In this document: positions 11,583-19,633 of the stretch, in pieces
Position numbering within the stretch: position 1 is the stretch's first letter
Layout of the letters: each line of letters begins with the position of its first letter
Assembly: GCF_005280255.1 (NCBI RefSeq)
Contig: NZ_CP040018.1
Location: 1,612,001 to 1,676,000 of the forward strand
Length of the DNA: 64,000 nt
Reading direction: 5' to 3'
DNA from: Arthrobacter sp. 24S4-2
GTDB lineage: Bacteria; Actinomycetota; Actinomycetes; Actinomycetales; Micrococcaceae
Notes under the pieces: model-generated
Databases searched by the model: none
Seen by the model: the letters and a program-made list of their open reading frames with translations, nothing else
Told to the model about the DNA's origin: nothing
Position numbers and translations under genes: made by a program

Positions 11583-12914
11583 ATGTCCACCAGCACTCCG
11601 CTGAGCCGGCTTGCTGAACAGCTGCAACGGCCCTTCCGCCGGGACGGCCGGCCCACCCGTCTCCATCCCGCCGCCCTCTGGTCAGAGGCCGTCGGCACGG
11701 TCGGCCTTGCACTGGCCCCGGCCTGGTCCAGGGTCCGTGACCTGTGGCTGAGGTACATCTGGCCGGTGCTCTCGGTTGTCAGCGTCCTTGGCTGGTCCGT
11801 CCTGGCCGCCTCCATCCTGCTGTGGAGCGTCGGCCAGGCCTACGGCTGGCAGGAGGCGAAGGCCGCCGCCGTCGCGGCCTTCGTGCTGTTCGTCATCGCC
11901 GTCGGATTCATCCTGGGCCGTTCCTCCTACGGCGTGGTGCTGGATCTCGCCAGGACCAGGGTGGCGGTGGGGGACAGCGCCGTCGGCAGCATCGCCGTGT
12001 CCAACACGTCCGCCCGGCCCCTTTTGCCGGCCGCGCTGGAGCTCCCGGTGGGCACCGCCACTGCCGTCTTCCACCTGCCGCGGATGAAACCGCAGCAGGT
12101 CCACGAGGACCTCTTCACCATCCCCACCTCACGCCGGGCCGTGATCGTGGTGGGCCCCGTCCGGTCCGTCCGGGCCGACCCGCTCCACCTGCTCCGGCGC
12201 CAGGTGCTCTGGACGGAACCGGAGGACCTTTATGTCCACCCGCGGACCGTTGCCCTGGCCGGGTCCGCGGCCGGTTTCATCCGCGACCTGGAGGGCATGC
12301 CCACCACGGACCTGTCCAGCGCGGACGTGTCGTTCCACGCCCTCCGTGACTACGTGCCCGGCGACGACCGCCGCCACATCCACTGGAAGACCACCGCCCG
12401 GACCAACAAACTCATGGTGCGCCAGTTCGAAGAGACCCGCCGCGCCCACCTGGCCATCTCACTGTCCATCAACACGGATGAGTACGGCTCCGAACTGGAG
12501 TTCGAGATGGCCATTTCCGCCGCCGCGTCCATCGGCCGGCAGGCTATCCGCGAACAGCGCGAACTCGACGTCCTCACGCAGAAGGGCCCGCTCAGGTGTG
12601 AGACCGGCCGGAACATGCTCGATGACATGACCCGGATCGTGGGCTCGCCGCTGCGGAAGACCGCCGTCGACCTCGCCCGGACGCTTGCCGACACGGTGCC
12701 GAACGCGTCGGTGGTCTTCTTCGTGGTGGGCAGCCGTGTCTCGCCCGCCCAACTCCGTTCTGCCGCGGCGTCAGTACCTCCGGGCGTCCGCAGCCTCGCC
12801 GTCCGCCTCCAGACGGGGGCCGCACCGGCGCGGGCCAACATCGCGGACCTGACAGTCCTGACGCTCGGTGACCTGTCAGACCTCGCCATCATCCTCAGAA
12901 AGGCGGCTGCATGA
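11583..12914 (+). CDS. DUF58 domain membrane protein
   Basis: 443 residues. Hydrophobic segments at roughly residues 57-110 form two transmembrane helices. A DUF58 (vWA-like) core follows, with the hallmark stretch ALRDYVPGDDRRHIHWKTTA near residue 250. DUF58 proteins are usual partners of MoxR ATPases, which matches the gene just upstream. The stop overlaps the next start as ATGA at 12911-12914, implying translational coupling with the transglutaminase-like gene. The molecular function of DUF58 is not known in detail; I infer a membrane adaptor in the MoxR complex. Confidence 0.9.
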   Translation: MSTSTPLSRLAEQLQRPFRRDGRPTRLHPAALWSEAVGTVGLALAPAWSRVRDLWLRYIWPVLSVVSVLGWSVLAASILLWSVGQAYGWQEAKAAAVAAFVLFVIAVGFILGRSSYGVVLDLARTRVAVGDSAVGSIAVSNTSARPLLPAALELPVGTATAVFHLPRMKPQQVHEDLFTIPTSRRAVIVVGPVRSVRADPLHLLRRQVLWTEPEDLYVHPRTVALAGSAAGFIRDLEGMPTTDLSSADVSFHALRDYVPGDDRRHIHWKTTARTNKLMVRQFEETRRAHLAISLSINTDEYGSELEFEMAISAAASIGRQAIREQRELDVLTQKGPLRCETGRNMLDDMTRIVGSPLRKTAVDLARTLADTVPNASVVFFVVGSRVSPAQLRSAAASVPPGVRSLAVRLQTGAAPARANIADLTVLTLGDLSDLAIILRKAAA

Positions 12915-15364
12915 GCTCCGCGCCCGCTTTCCGCCCGCGCCGGCAGCCCGCCGAACAGCAGCCTTCCGCCTTCAGCGACGGCCAGCCGGCCTGGCACTTT
13001 ATGCTCGACGCCGGTGCGCTGCTTGTCCTGCTGGGGCTGGGAGTCCTGGGGTTCAGCCTCAGCTTCGGCGGCGACCCGTATTATCTGATCGCCGGATTCG
13101 GCGGCATCCTGCTCGGCCTTGGGATTGCCGCGGCAAACGCACATTTCCGCCTGGGCCTGCTGATCACCGCCGCGGCCACCCTGGGCGCCTACCTTGTCCT
13201 GGGAACCGTACTGGCAGTTCCGGATGCCGCCATCGGCGGGTTCCTCCCTTCGTTTGAATCCCTCCGCACGCTCCTGCCGGGCGTCGTATTTGCCTGGAAG
13301 GACATGCTGACAGTGGGCGTCCCGGTGGGAACCGCCGGGGGATGCTCATTGTCCCGTTCCTCAGTGCACTGATCACGGCGCTGGCCGCGGGACTGGCGTC
13401 CTGGCGGCTGAAGAGCCCGTACTGGCCGCTGCTGCCGGTCCTGGTGCTGTTCGTCACGGGCATTGCGTTCAGCACGAACGCCGGGTTCCTGAACGTGGAA
13501 CGTGGCATCTCCCTGACGGTGGTGGCCATCGCCTGGGCCACGTTCCGCAGGGACGCCCACCGGCGCAGCGACACCCGGAAGGTGTCCGTCAACCGGCCGA
13601 CGGCGGACGCCGCCACAGCGCGCCGGGCCAAGGTGCGCAGGCTCGGAACGGCCGCAGGCGTCATTGCCGCCACCGTGGTGATCACGGCGGTGGCATCGCC
13701 CCTGGTCACCGCCAGCGACGACCGCACCGTACTCCGCAACACGATCGTTCCGCCGTTTGACCCGAAGGACTACATCACCCCCTGGCCAGCTTCCGCAATT
13801 TCGTCAAGGACAAGAAGGACGACGAGCTGTTCCTCGTGAAGGGCCTGCCCCGTGACGGCCGGGTCCGGCTGGCCGCGCTGGACGCCTTCAACGGCACCAA
13901 CTACAACATGGACCCGAACAGCTCCGGCAACTTCAGCAAGGTGGGGGACGCCAAGTCCATCAACACCCTCGCTGATTCCGACGGCATTGTCCCCAGCAAC
14001 GATTACACCCTGGACATCACCATCGGGGACTACCAGGGCTACTTCCTGCCGGGCGGCCGCCGCACCACCGGAATCAGCTTCACCGGGGACTCTTCCGGAG
14101 CCGCCTCAGGGCTGTACTTCAATTCCGGGACGGACACTGCCGTCACCACCCGTGGCCTGGCGAAAGGCGACTCCTACAGCGTCCAGGTAGCCGATCCCGC
14201 GAAGCTGGAGCACGGGCAGCTGACGCAGTACGACTTTGCCAAAGTGACCCTGCCGGAAGCCCTCGAAGTTCCGCCCGTGGTGGGCTCCCAGGCCAACGAC
14301 CTCTCCGCGGATGCCCCCACGGCGATCGACCGGGTCCGGCAGATCGAGGCACATTTCCAGAAGAAGGGGGCCTTCAGCAACGGCCTGATCGACGACGGCC
14401 AGCTGCCCAGCGTGTCAGGGCACGGCTCGGCGCGCATCCGAAACCTCCTGACCGCGAAGCAGATGCTGGGCGACGACGAACAGTACGCCGTGGCGATGTC
14501 CCTGATGCTCCGGCACCTGGGCATCCCGTCCCGTGTGGTGATGGGCTTCTACCCGGATCCCAAGAGCCCGGAAAACGGCGCCGGCGAAGTGAAAATCACC
14601 GGCAAGGACGTCCACGCCTGGGTGGAGGTCGCCTTCGACCGCGTCGGCTGGGTGTCCTTCGACCCCACTCCGCCGAAGGACAATGTTCCGATTCCGCCGG
14701 ACCCCGAGAACAAGTCCAAGCCCAAACCGCAGGTCCTGCAGCCGCCGCCCCCGCCGCAGGAGCCGGCCGACCTGCCGCCGGATTCTTCCCCGGACGCCTT
14801 GGACGCAGACCAGAAGAAGAACAACCCCTGGCTGTTCTGGGGCCCATCCTCACCGCAATCGGCATTGCCCTGATTCCGATCGGGATCCTGGCCCTGCCGC
14901 TGCTGCTCATCGCCCTGCTCAAGGGCCGGCGCCGCAAGACCCGTTTCTCCGACGGACACCCGGCCCAACGGGTGGGCGGCGGCTGGAACGAAGTGGTCAG
15001 CCTCGCCACGGACATGGGGGCCGCGGTGGACGGCAGGGCTACAAGGCGGGAGTCCGCCGTCGTGCTCGGCGAGGCATTCCCCGGCACCGCCGGAACCACC
15101 ACCTTGCTGGCGCACCGGGCTGATGCCTCCATCTTCGGTGCCGGCCAGCCGAGCGAAGCAGACGTCCGGGAGTACTGGACCATCGTGGACGGCTCGCTGA
15201 AGGAAATGACCGCCACAGCGGGCTTCTGGGGACGGCAGGCGGCCCGCTTCTCGCCGCGCTCGCTGCTGGCGGACGGCAGGACCGCGCTCAAGCTGCGTGG
15301 ACTCAGGCCAGTCCCCCCGGCCAAAACGGACCCCGCCGGTAGGGTGGAGAACAATGACGCATAA
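12911..15364 (+). CDS. Transglutaminase-like multi-pass membrane protein (three frameshifts; catalytic Cys missing)
   Basis: The reconstructed protein is about 818 residues in four open pieces: 12911-13372, 13342-13839, 13836-14873 and a last piece ending at 15364. Each junction is fixed by one added G or C. An N-terminal block of several membrane helices leads into an extracytoplasmic region and a transglutaminase core. The core shows LGIPSRVVMGF, then HAWVEV and WVSFDPTP, giving the His and Asp of the usual Cys-His-Asp triad. The position of the nucleophile reads GDDEQYA where active enzymes have Gly-x-Cys-x-x-Phe/Tyr, so Cys is replaced by Asp. A Pro-rich linker, a further membrane helix near nt 14870-14930 and a cytoplasmic tail follow. 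I infer a non-catalytic, peptide-binding or structural role. Confidence 0.82.
13337..13341 (+). other. Single-base deletion (G run) in the transglutaminase-like gene
   Basis: One added G turns Ala-Gly-Gly-Cys-Ser-Leu into Ala-Gly-Gly-Met-Leu-Ile-Val-Pro-Phe. This continues the membrane helix read in the next frame. Confidence 0.85.
13778..13782 (+). other. Single-base deletion (C run) in the transglutaminase-like gene
   Basis: One added C turns Ile-Thr-Pro-Trp-Pro into Ile-Thr-Pro-Leu-Ala-Ser-Phe-Arg-Asn-Phe. This leads directly into the frame used from 13836 onward. Confidence 0.85.
14843..14845 (+). other. Single-base deletion (C run) in the transglutaminase-like gene
   Basis: One added C turns Trp-Gly-Pro-Ser-Ser into Trp-Gly-Pro-Ile-Leu-Thr-Ala-Ile-Gly-Ile-Ala-Leu. 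This opens the last membrane helix and the cytoplasmic tail that ends at 15364. Confidence 0.85.
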
Positions 15365-15746
15365 CACCGAGCGCTGCCAGCGCTGCCAGCAGCTGATACG
15401 GCCCGGAGCATCTTTCTGTCCTGCGTGCGGCGCCCCGCTGACCAACCGGGCAGCACGCAATGTCCGGAACATCGACCACTCCCAAAAGGAGCTGATGGAC
15501 AGGGCCGCCGCGCATGGTGGACCGATTCCCGGTAGTATCCCGGTAGCGCCGGCCCGGACGGAAACGGTCCGGGAAGGCGCCCACGGACGCGGGGCCGCGC
15601 TACAAGGGTCCCAGGAACAAGGTGTCCACGTACAAGGGGAGGTACCGGAATGGGCGGCAAGCTGGAGTTGGTTCCTGCAGCGGCCGGCAAACGCCTGGGC
15701 GCCGCAGTGCTCGACTGGGTGGCCCCGGCAGCGGTGCTTGCGGTGA
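15354..15746 (+). CDS. Zinc-ribbon protein (3' end uncertain)
   Basis: The start at 15354 overlaps the end of the transglutaminase-like gene by 11 bases. Near the N terminus two CxxC pairs, CQRC and CPAC, form a zinc ribbon of the kind found beside RDD and FHA proteins. After about residue 60 the sequence loses recognisable character. The open frame then runs 97 bases into the RDD gene, which has its own strong ribosome site. The true 3' end may therefore be earlier, hidden by another indel. The ribbon is solid; the 130-residue length is not. Confidence 0.5.
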   Translation: MTHNTERCQRCQQLIRPGASFCPACGAPLTNRAARNVRNIDHSQKELMDRAAAHGGPIPGSIPVAPARTETVREGAHGRGAALQGSQEQGVHVQGEVPEWAASWSWFLQRPANAWAPQCSTGWPRQRCLR

Positions 15747-16975
15747 TGTTTACCATCGGATTCGCCAGCATCACCCGCACCCAAAGCGGCGGGTTCATCA
15801 TTTACGACACCGGCACGCTGGTGCTGCTGGGCAGCATCGCCATTGGCATCACGGTTGTGTACATGCTGGTGCTGCTGGGGGTCGAGGGCCGGACCGGCAA
15901 CAGCATCGGCAACCGGCTCATGGGAATCCGGAGCACGGACCAGGACGGCTACGCCCCTGGCGCCGGAGCCCTGTTCCTGCGCGGCCTCATCACGGGGGCA
16001 GGCATCCTGCTGGCCGTGGTGGCAGCGGTGTTTGTGGTGGTCTTCAAATGGTTCGAGGCGGCCCTGTGGATCCTCACACCCCTGGCATTGGTCGGGGTCG
16101 CATGGGCAGTTTTCGTGGTGGTTTCCAGCTCGTGGGACAAGAACGGCAAGGCGCGGGGCTGGCACGACGCCGCAGCCAAAACCCTCGTGTTTGATGTCGC
16201 GGAAGGGCGAAATCCCGTGACCACCGGCGGAATCCAGGGGCCGTACAGTTTCGCGCCGCTGGACCTCCCGCCGGTGCAGCAGGTTGCCTCGCCGATAGCC
16301 GGAGCCTCTGCCAGCCAGCCTGTCGCCATTCCGCAGGCACCCCTGAACCCGAACCAGTGGCAGCCGCCCGCCGTACCCCAGCCGATCTCACCCCAGCCGA
16401 TCTCACCCCAGCCGATCTCACCCCAGGCGGCCGCGCCTCAGCCGCCTGTCGTGTTCCAGCCAACGGTTCCCCAGGCGGCCGTGCAGACCCAGCCGGTGCC
16501 TCCCGCCCTCCAGACTCAGCCCGTCCAGACGCAGCCCCTTGAGCCGCCGCCGGGGCATGGGCTGTTCGCGCCCTCCTGGGCCGCGCACCCGGACGATGAC
16601 CATGACCGGACCCAGATGCGTGGGGAAGCTGTCCCGGCGCCCGTAGCAGTGTTGCGGATCAGGCTTGATGACGGCCGGGACTTCCAGCTGGACCGCACGG
16701 TCCTGATCGGCCGGAATCCCAGCGGCCTTCCGGGCGAACACATCGCCCAACTGCTCGCAGTCGCAGACCCGGGCCGCTCCATCTCCAAGACCCACCTGCA
16801 CCTGCTCGAGGACAACGGAGGTGTGTGGGTGACAGACCGCAACTCAACCAACGGCAGCGCCGTCACCACCCCGGACGGCATCCGAACAGCTCTGCAGGCC
16901 GGGCAACCCGCCTATGTACGCCCAGGGTCCACCGTGCATTTCGGTGACCGCACCTTCCACCTAGGACAGGCATGA
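15650..16975 (+). CDS. RDD-family membrane protein with C-terminal FHA domain
   Basis: 441 residues. Residues about 10-165 form an RDD-type membrane domain with several hydrophobic segments and the GNSIGNRLMGIR motif typical of the family. A Pro/Gln-rich linker follows, including three copies of QPISP. The C-terminal ~110 residues are an FHA phosphopeptide-binding domain (IGRNPSG, SISKTHLHL, DRNSTNGS). The start is ATG at 15650, seven bases after GGAGG. The gene overlaps the PP2C start by four bases. I infer that it recruits phosphothreonine proteins of the neighbouring kinase to the membrane. Confidence 0.88.
   Translation: MGGKLELVPAAAGKRLGAAVLDWVAPAAVLAVMFTIGFASITRTQSGGFIIYDTGTLVLLGSIAIGITVVYMLVLLGVEGRTGNSIGNRLMGIRSTDQDGYAPGAGALFLRGLITGAGILLAVVAAVFVVVFKWFEAALWILTPLALVGVAWAVFVVVSSSWDKNGKARGWHDAAAKTLVFDVAEGRNPVTTGGIQGPYSFAPLDLPPVQQVASPIAGASASQPVAIPQAPLNPNQWQPPAVPQPISPQPISPQPISPQAAAPQPPVVFQPTVPQAAVQTQPVPPALQTQPVQTQPLEPPPGHGLFAPSWAAHPDDDHDRTQMRGEAVPAPVAVLRIRLDDGRDFQLDRTVLIGRNPSGLPGEHIAQLLAVADPGRSISKTHLHLLEDNGGVWVTDRNSTNGSAVTTPDGIRTALQAGQPAYVRPGSTVHFGDRTFHLGQA
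16379..16423 (+). repeat. 15-bp tandem repeat, three copies, in the RDD-FHA linker
   Basis: Three identical in-frame copies of CAGCCGATCTCACCC encode QPISP three times in the disordered linker. Linker length may vary between strains. Confidence 0.85.
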
Positions 16976-17910
16976 ATTCCCAGCCGACCGCCGCCGCCTC
17001 CGACACGGGCCGGGAGCCCGGACTTCAACTGAGCTGCGGCTACGGGACCGATCGCGGCCTGCGCCGGGAGCTCAACGAGGATTCGTTCATCGCCTCGGAT
17101 CCGGTGTTCGCCGTCGCGGACGGCATGGGAGGGCACGAAGCGGGCGAGATCGCCAGCGGAATCTGCGTCCGGACGCTCGCCGGGATGCCGCAGCTGGCGA
17201 CGGGGGAGCGCACGGCAACGGCCGCCGTCGTGCAGCAGTATCTGGTCAGTGCCGATGAACGGATCCGGACCGCCACCGGGTCCCGCGCGGGCACTACCCT
17301 CTCCGGAGTGGTGGTGGTGGAACAGATGGGTGCCCCGTACTGGCTCGTCTTGAACATCGGCGACTCACGGACCTACCGGCTGAGCCAGGGCGAATTCACG
17401 CAGGTCACCGTTGACCATTCCGAAGTCCAGGAACTTGTGGACGCCGGCGAGATCACCAAGGAGCAGGCAACAGTCCATCCCCGCCGGCACGTGGTGACCC
17501 GCGCCCTGGGCACCGGCGACGAGACGGAAGCGGACTACTGGCTGCTGCCCGTTGAGGAAGGCGACCGGATCATGGTGTGTTCGGACGGCCTGAACGCCGA
17601 ACTTACCGATGACCACATGTTCCGCATCCTGAGCACTGTTGGCCACCCGCAGGACGCGGTCGATGCCCTGATCCAGGCAGCGCTGCGAAGCGGCGGACGC
17701 GACAACGTCACCGTTATCGTCGTGGATGCCAAGAACGTCATGAACGACGCCGGAACTGACACTGCGCCCCGTCCCGGCATGGGCGTCGAAGACGAGGACA
17801 CGCTGCCGCGCGCCGAGGTCCTGGATAGCACCGAGGTGGACACGGAGGAGCTTCCCGAGGCTCCGGACGCCGTGAACGACGACGGGGACCGTCACGATGG
17901 CCTCAAGTAG
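16972..17910 (+). CDS. PP2C-type Ser/Thr protein phosphatase
   Basis: 312 residues, soluble. Metal-binding and catalytic motifs of PP2C/PPM phosphatases are present: RRELNEDSF (residues 31-39), VADGMGGHEAG (48-58), SDGLNAELTDD and GGRDNVTVIVVD. This is the expected antagonist of the Ser/Thr kinase encoded two genes downstream. The last ~60 residues form an acidic tail. It overlaps the RDD-FHA gene by four bases (ATGA) and the next FHA gene by 14 bases, so the signalling genes form one coupled operon. Metal residues look intact, so I expect an active enzyme. Confidence 0.94.
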   Translation: MNSQPTAAASDTGREPGLQLSCGYGTDRGLRRELNEDSFIASDPVFAVADGMGGHEAGEIASGICVRTLAGMPQLATGERTATAAVVQQYLVSADERIRTATGSRAGTTLSGVVVVEQMGAPYWLVLNIGDSRTYRLSQGEFTQVTVDHSEVQELVDAGEITKEQATVHPRRHVVTRALGTGDETEADYWLLPVEEGDRIMVCSDGLNAELTDDHMFRILSTVGHPQDAVDALIQAALRSGGRDNVTVIVVDAKNVMNDAGTDTAPRPGMGVEDEDTLPRAEVLDSTEVDTEELPEAPDAVNDDGDRHDGLK

Positions 17911-19633
17911 CTACACTCCGGGCACGTGGATTGGCGTGGTCCGGGCGGGGACGGCCGTGTTCCTTGCCCCCGGCGCCCCGCCTGCGCTGGTGGACTCACT
18001 GTGGGAACTGCTGGCGGGCGAACCCGAGGTCCACGAGGTGCTGCATGCCGTGACCAGCGCCTCCTCCGGCTCGCTGGCGGAAATCCCGTGGTTCGGAATC
18101 GTGGATTTCCGCGATTCCCTGCGCGTGTTCCTTCGCGGCGACATTGAACTGACAGCACGGCTTGCTGCCGGCCCGGTGGAACTCAACGGCAGGGACGTCA
18201 CCACTTGGACGGAACGCCGGCTCAGCCAGCCTGAGTGGTACAGCGTCTCCGTCCCCGGCGACGGTGCCGGCCCGGGCGAACTCCCGCTGGGGGAGGGGGT
18301 TGTGCTGTTGCAGAGCCTCACGGTGGGCCGCGTTGACGCTGCCATGCCCCCGGTGCCTGTGCAGACCACTCTGCCGGTCTCCGTGCAGGTACAGGAACCG
18401 GTCCGGGAAGTGCCCGCTGAACACGGTGCATCCGCCGAGACTGTGATGGGTCTTCCCGACGACGAACTCGAATACACGGCCGCCGGGATAGACATCCAGC
18501 ACGACGAACCCGTTCAGGATGTGCCGGAGTCCGCCTCGGCAGGGCAGAATCCCGAGCCTGTGCCCGCGAATGAGCTGACGGGCAGCTACGACCACCTCTG
18601 GGACAAGACCGTGATGCGCCGGATCGAGGATGCTGCGGTGCGGGACGAACCCGAAGAGGAGCACGGGGACCGGCCCGGCGACGACCCGGGCGGCCCGGAG
18701 GAATCCGCCGACGGGGACGTCGATCGGGTTGAGGCAGCCGCGCAGGAACCCCCGCAGGTCCCCGCGCAGCCCGCTGTCCCAGCCCAGCCCCCCATTCCGG
18801 CCCAGCCCCCCATTCCGGCCCAGCCCCTCATTCCGGCCCAGCCCCTCATTCCGGCCCAGCCCCTCATTCCGGCCCAGCCCCTCATTCCCGCGCAGCCCCT
18901 CATTCCCGCGCAGCCCCTCATTCCCGCGCAGCAGGGCGGGCTGATCGATTCCGTGCCGTGGCATACCGGTGGCGACAACGCCGCCCGGCCGCCGGCACCG
19001 CCGTCGTTCGTTCCGGAAGCTGCCGGCGACATGCCGGACTGGCACAGCCCGTCGGCCGTTCCGCCGGTGCTGGAAGGCGACCACGATGGCGAAACCGTCA
19101 TGAAAAGCGACGTCGCCGGCCCCGGCCCAGCCGCCCGGCCGTCCGTTCCGGCCGTGGGAACCGATGTCAACACCGGGCCGATGGTCCTGGCACGTGTCTG
19201 CGCCCAGGGCCACGCAAACCCGCCAACGCATTCGCAGTGCGCCGGCTGCGGCATGGCGCTGGCCGCGGACGCCGTGCAGGTGCGCCGGCCGCAGCTGGGG
19301 CGCGTCCGCGTCTCCACTGGTGAACTGATCGACCTGGACCAGTCGCTCGTCATTGGCCGCCAGCCGTCCGTGTCCCGGGTCCAGGGCGGCGGGATGCCGA
19401 AGCTGGTCCAGGTGCCCAGCCCAAGCGGCGACATTTCCCGGTCACATGTTGAGGTCCGCCTTGAAGGCTGGCATGTGATGCTCTGCGACCTCAAAGCCAC
19501 CAACGGCACAGTCCTGGTGCGGGAAGGCCAGCCGCCAAGGCGCCTTGCCCAGAACGAGATGGCGATCCTTCTCGACGGCGACATTGCAGAACTCGGCGAC
19601 GACGTGTCGCTCCGGTTCGAGGAGATTCTATGA
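17897..19633 (+). CDS. FHA-domain protein with Pro/Gln repeat and zinc ribbon
   Basis: 578 residues. A globular N-terminal domain of ~140 residues is not recognised. A long acidic, Pro-rich linker follows, with eight copies of a PAQP[PL]I hexapeptide near residues 295-345. A zinc ribbon (Cys-Ala-Gln-Gly-His ... CAGC, near residue 435) leads into a C-terminal FHA domain (VIGRQPSV, DISRSHVEV, DLKATNGT). FHA domains bind phosphothreonine, so the neighbouring kinase is the likely partner. The start overlaps the PP2C stop by 14 bases, and the stop overlaps the kinase start as ATGA at 19630-19633. Confidence 0.87.
   Translation: MASSSYTPGTWIGVVRAGTAVFLAPGAPPALVDSLWELLAGEPEVHEVLHAVTSASSGSLAEIPWFGIVDFRDSLRVFLRGDIELTARLAAGPVELNGRDVTTWTERRLSQPEWYSVSVPGDGAGPGELPLGEGVVLLQSLTVGRVDAAMPPVPVQTTLPVSVQVQEPVREVPAEHGASAETVMGLPDDELEYTAAGIDIQHDEPVQDVPESASAGQNPEPVPANELTGSYDHLWDKTVMRRIEDAAVRDEPEEEHGDRPGDDPGGPEESADGDVDRVEAAAQEPPQVPAQPAVPAQPPIPAQPPIPAQPLIPAQPLIPAQPLIPAQPLIPAQPLIPAQPLIPAQQGGLIDSVPWHTGGDNAARPPAPPSFVPEAAGDMPDWHSPSAVPPVLEGDHDGETVMKSDVAGPGPAARPSVPAVGTDVNTGPMVLARVCAQGHANPPTHSQCAGCGMALAADAVQVRRPQLGRVRVSTGELIDLDQSLVIGRQPSVSRVQGGGMPKLVQVPSPSGDISRSHVEVRLEGWHVMLCDLKATNGTVLVREGQPPRRLAQNEMAILLDGDIAELGDDVSLRFEEIL
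18782..18931 (+). repeat. 18-bp tandem repeat, about eight copies
   Basis: In-frame copies of an 18-bp unit encode PAQPPI (two) and then PAQPLI (six). Units are nearly identical, and the last ones share a variant base set (CCCGCG for CCGGCC). This points to recent unit expansion by slippage or recombination. Confidence 0.9.

Noticed and set aside
18782..18931. Regular repeat resembling a CRISPR array
   Set aside because: Units are contiguous 18-mers without spacers and encode an in-frame peptide repeat.
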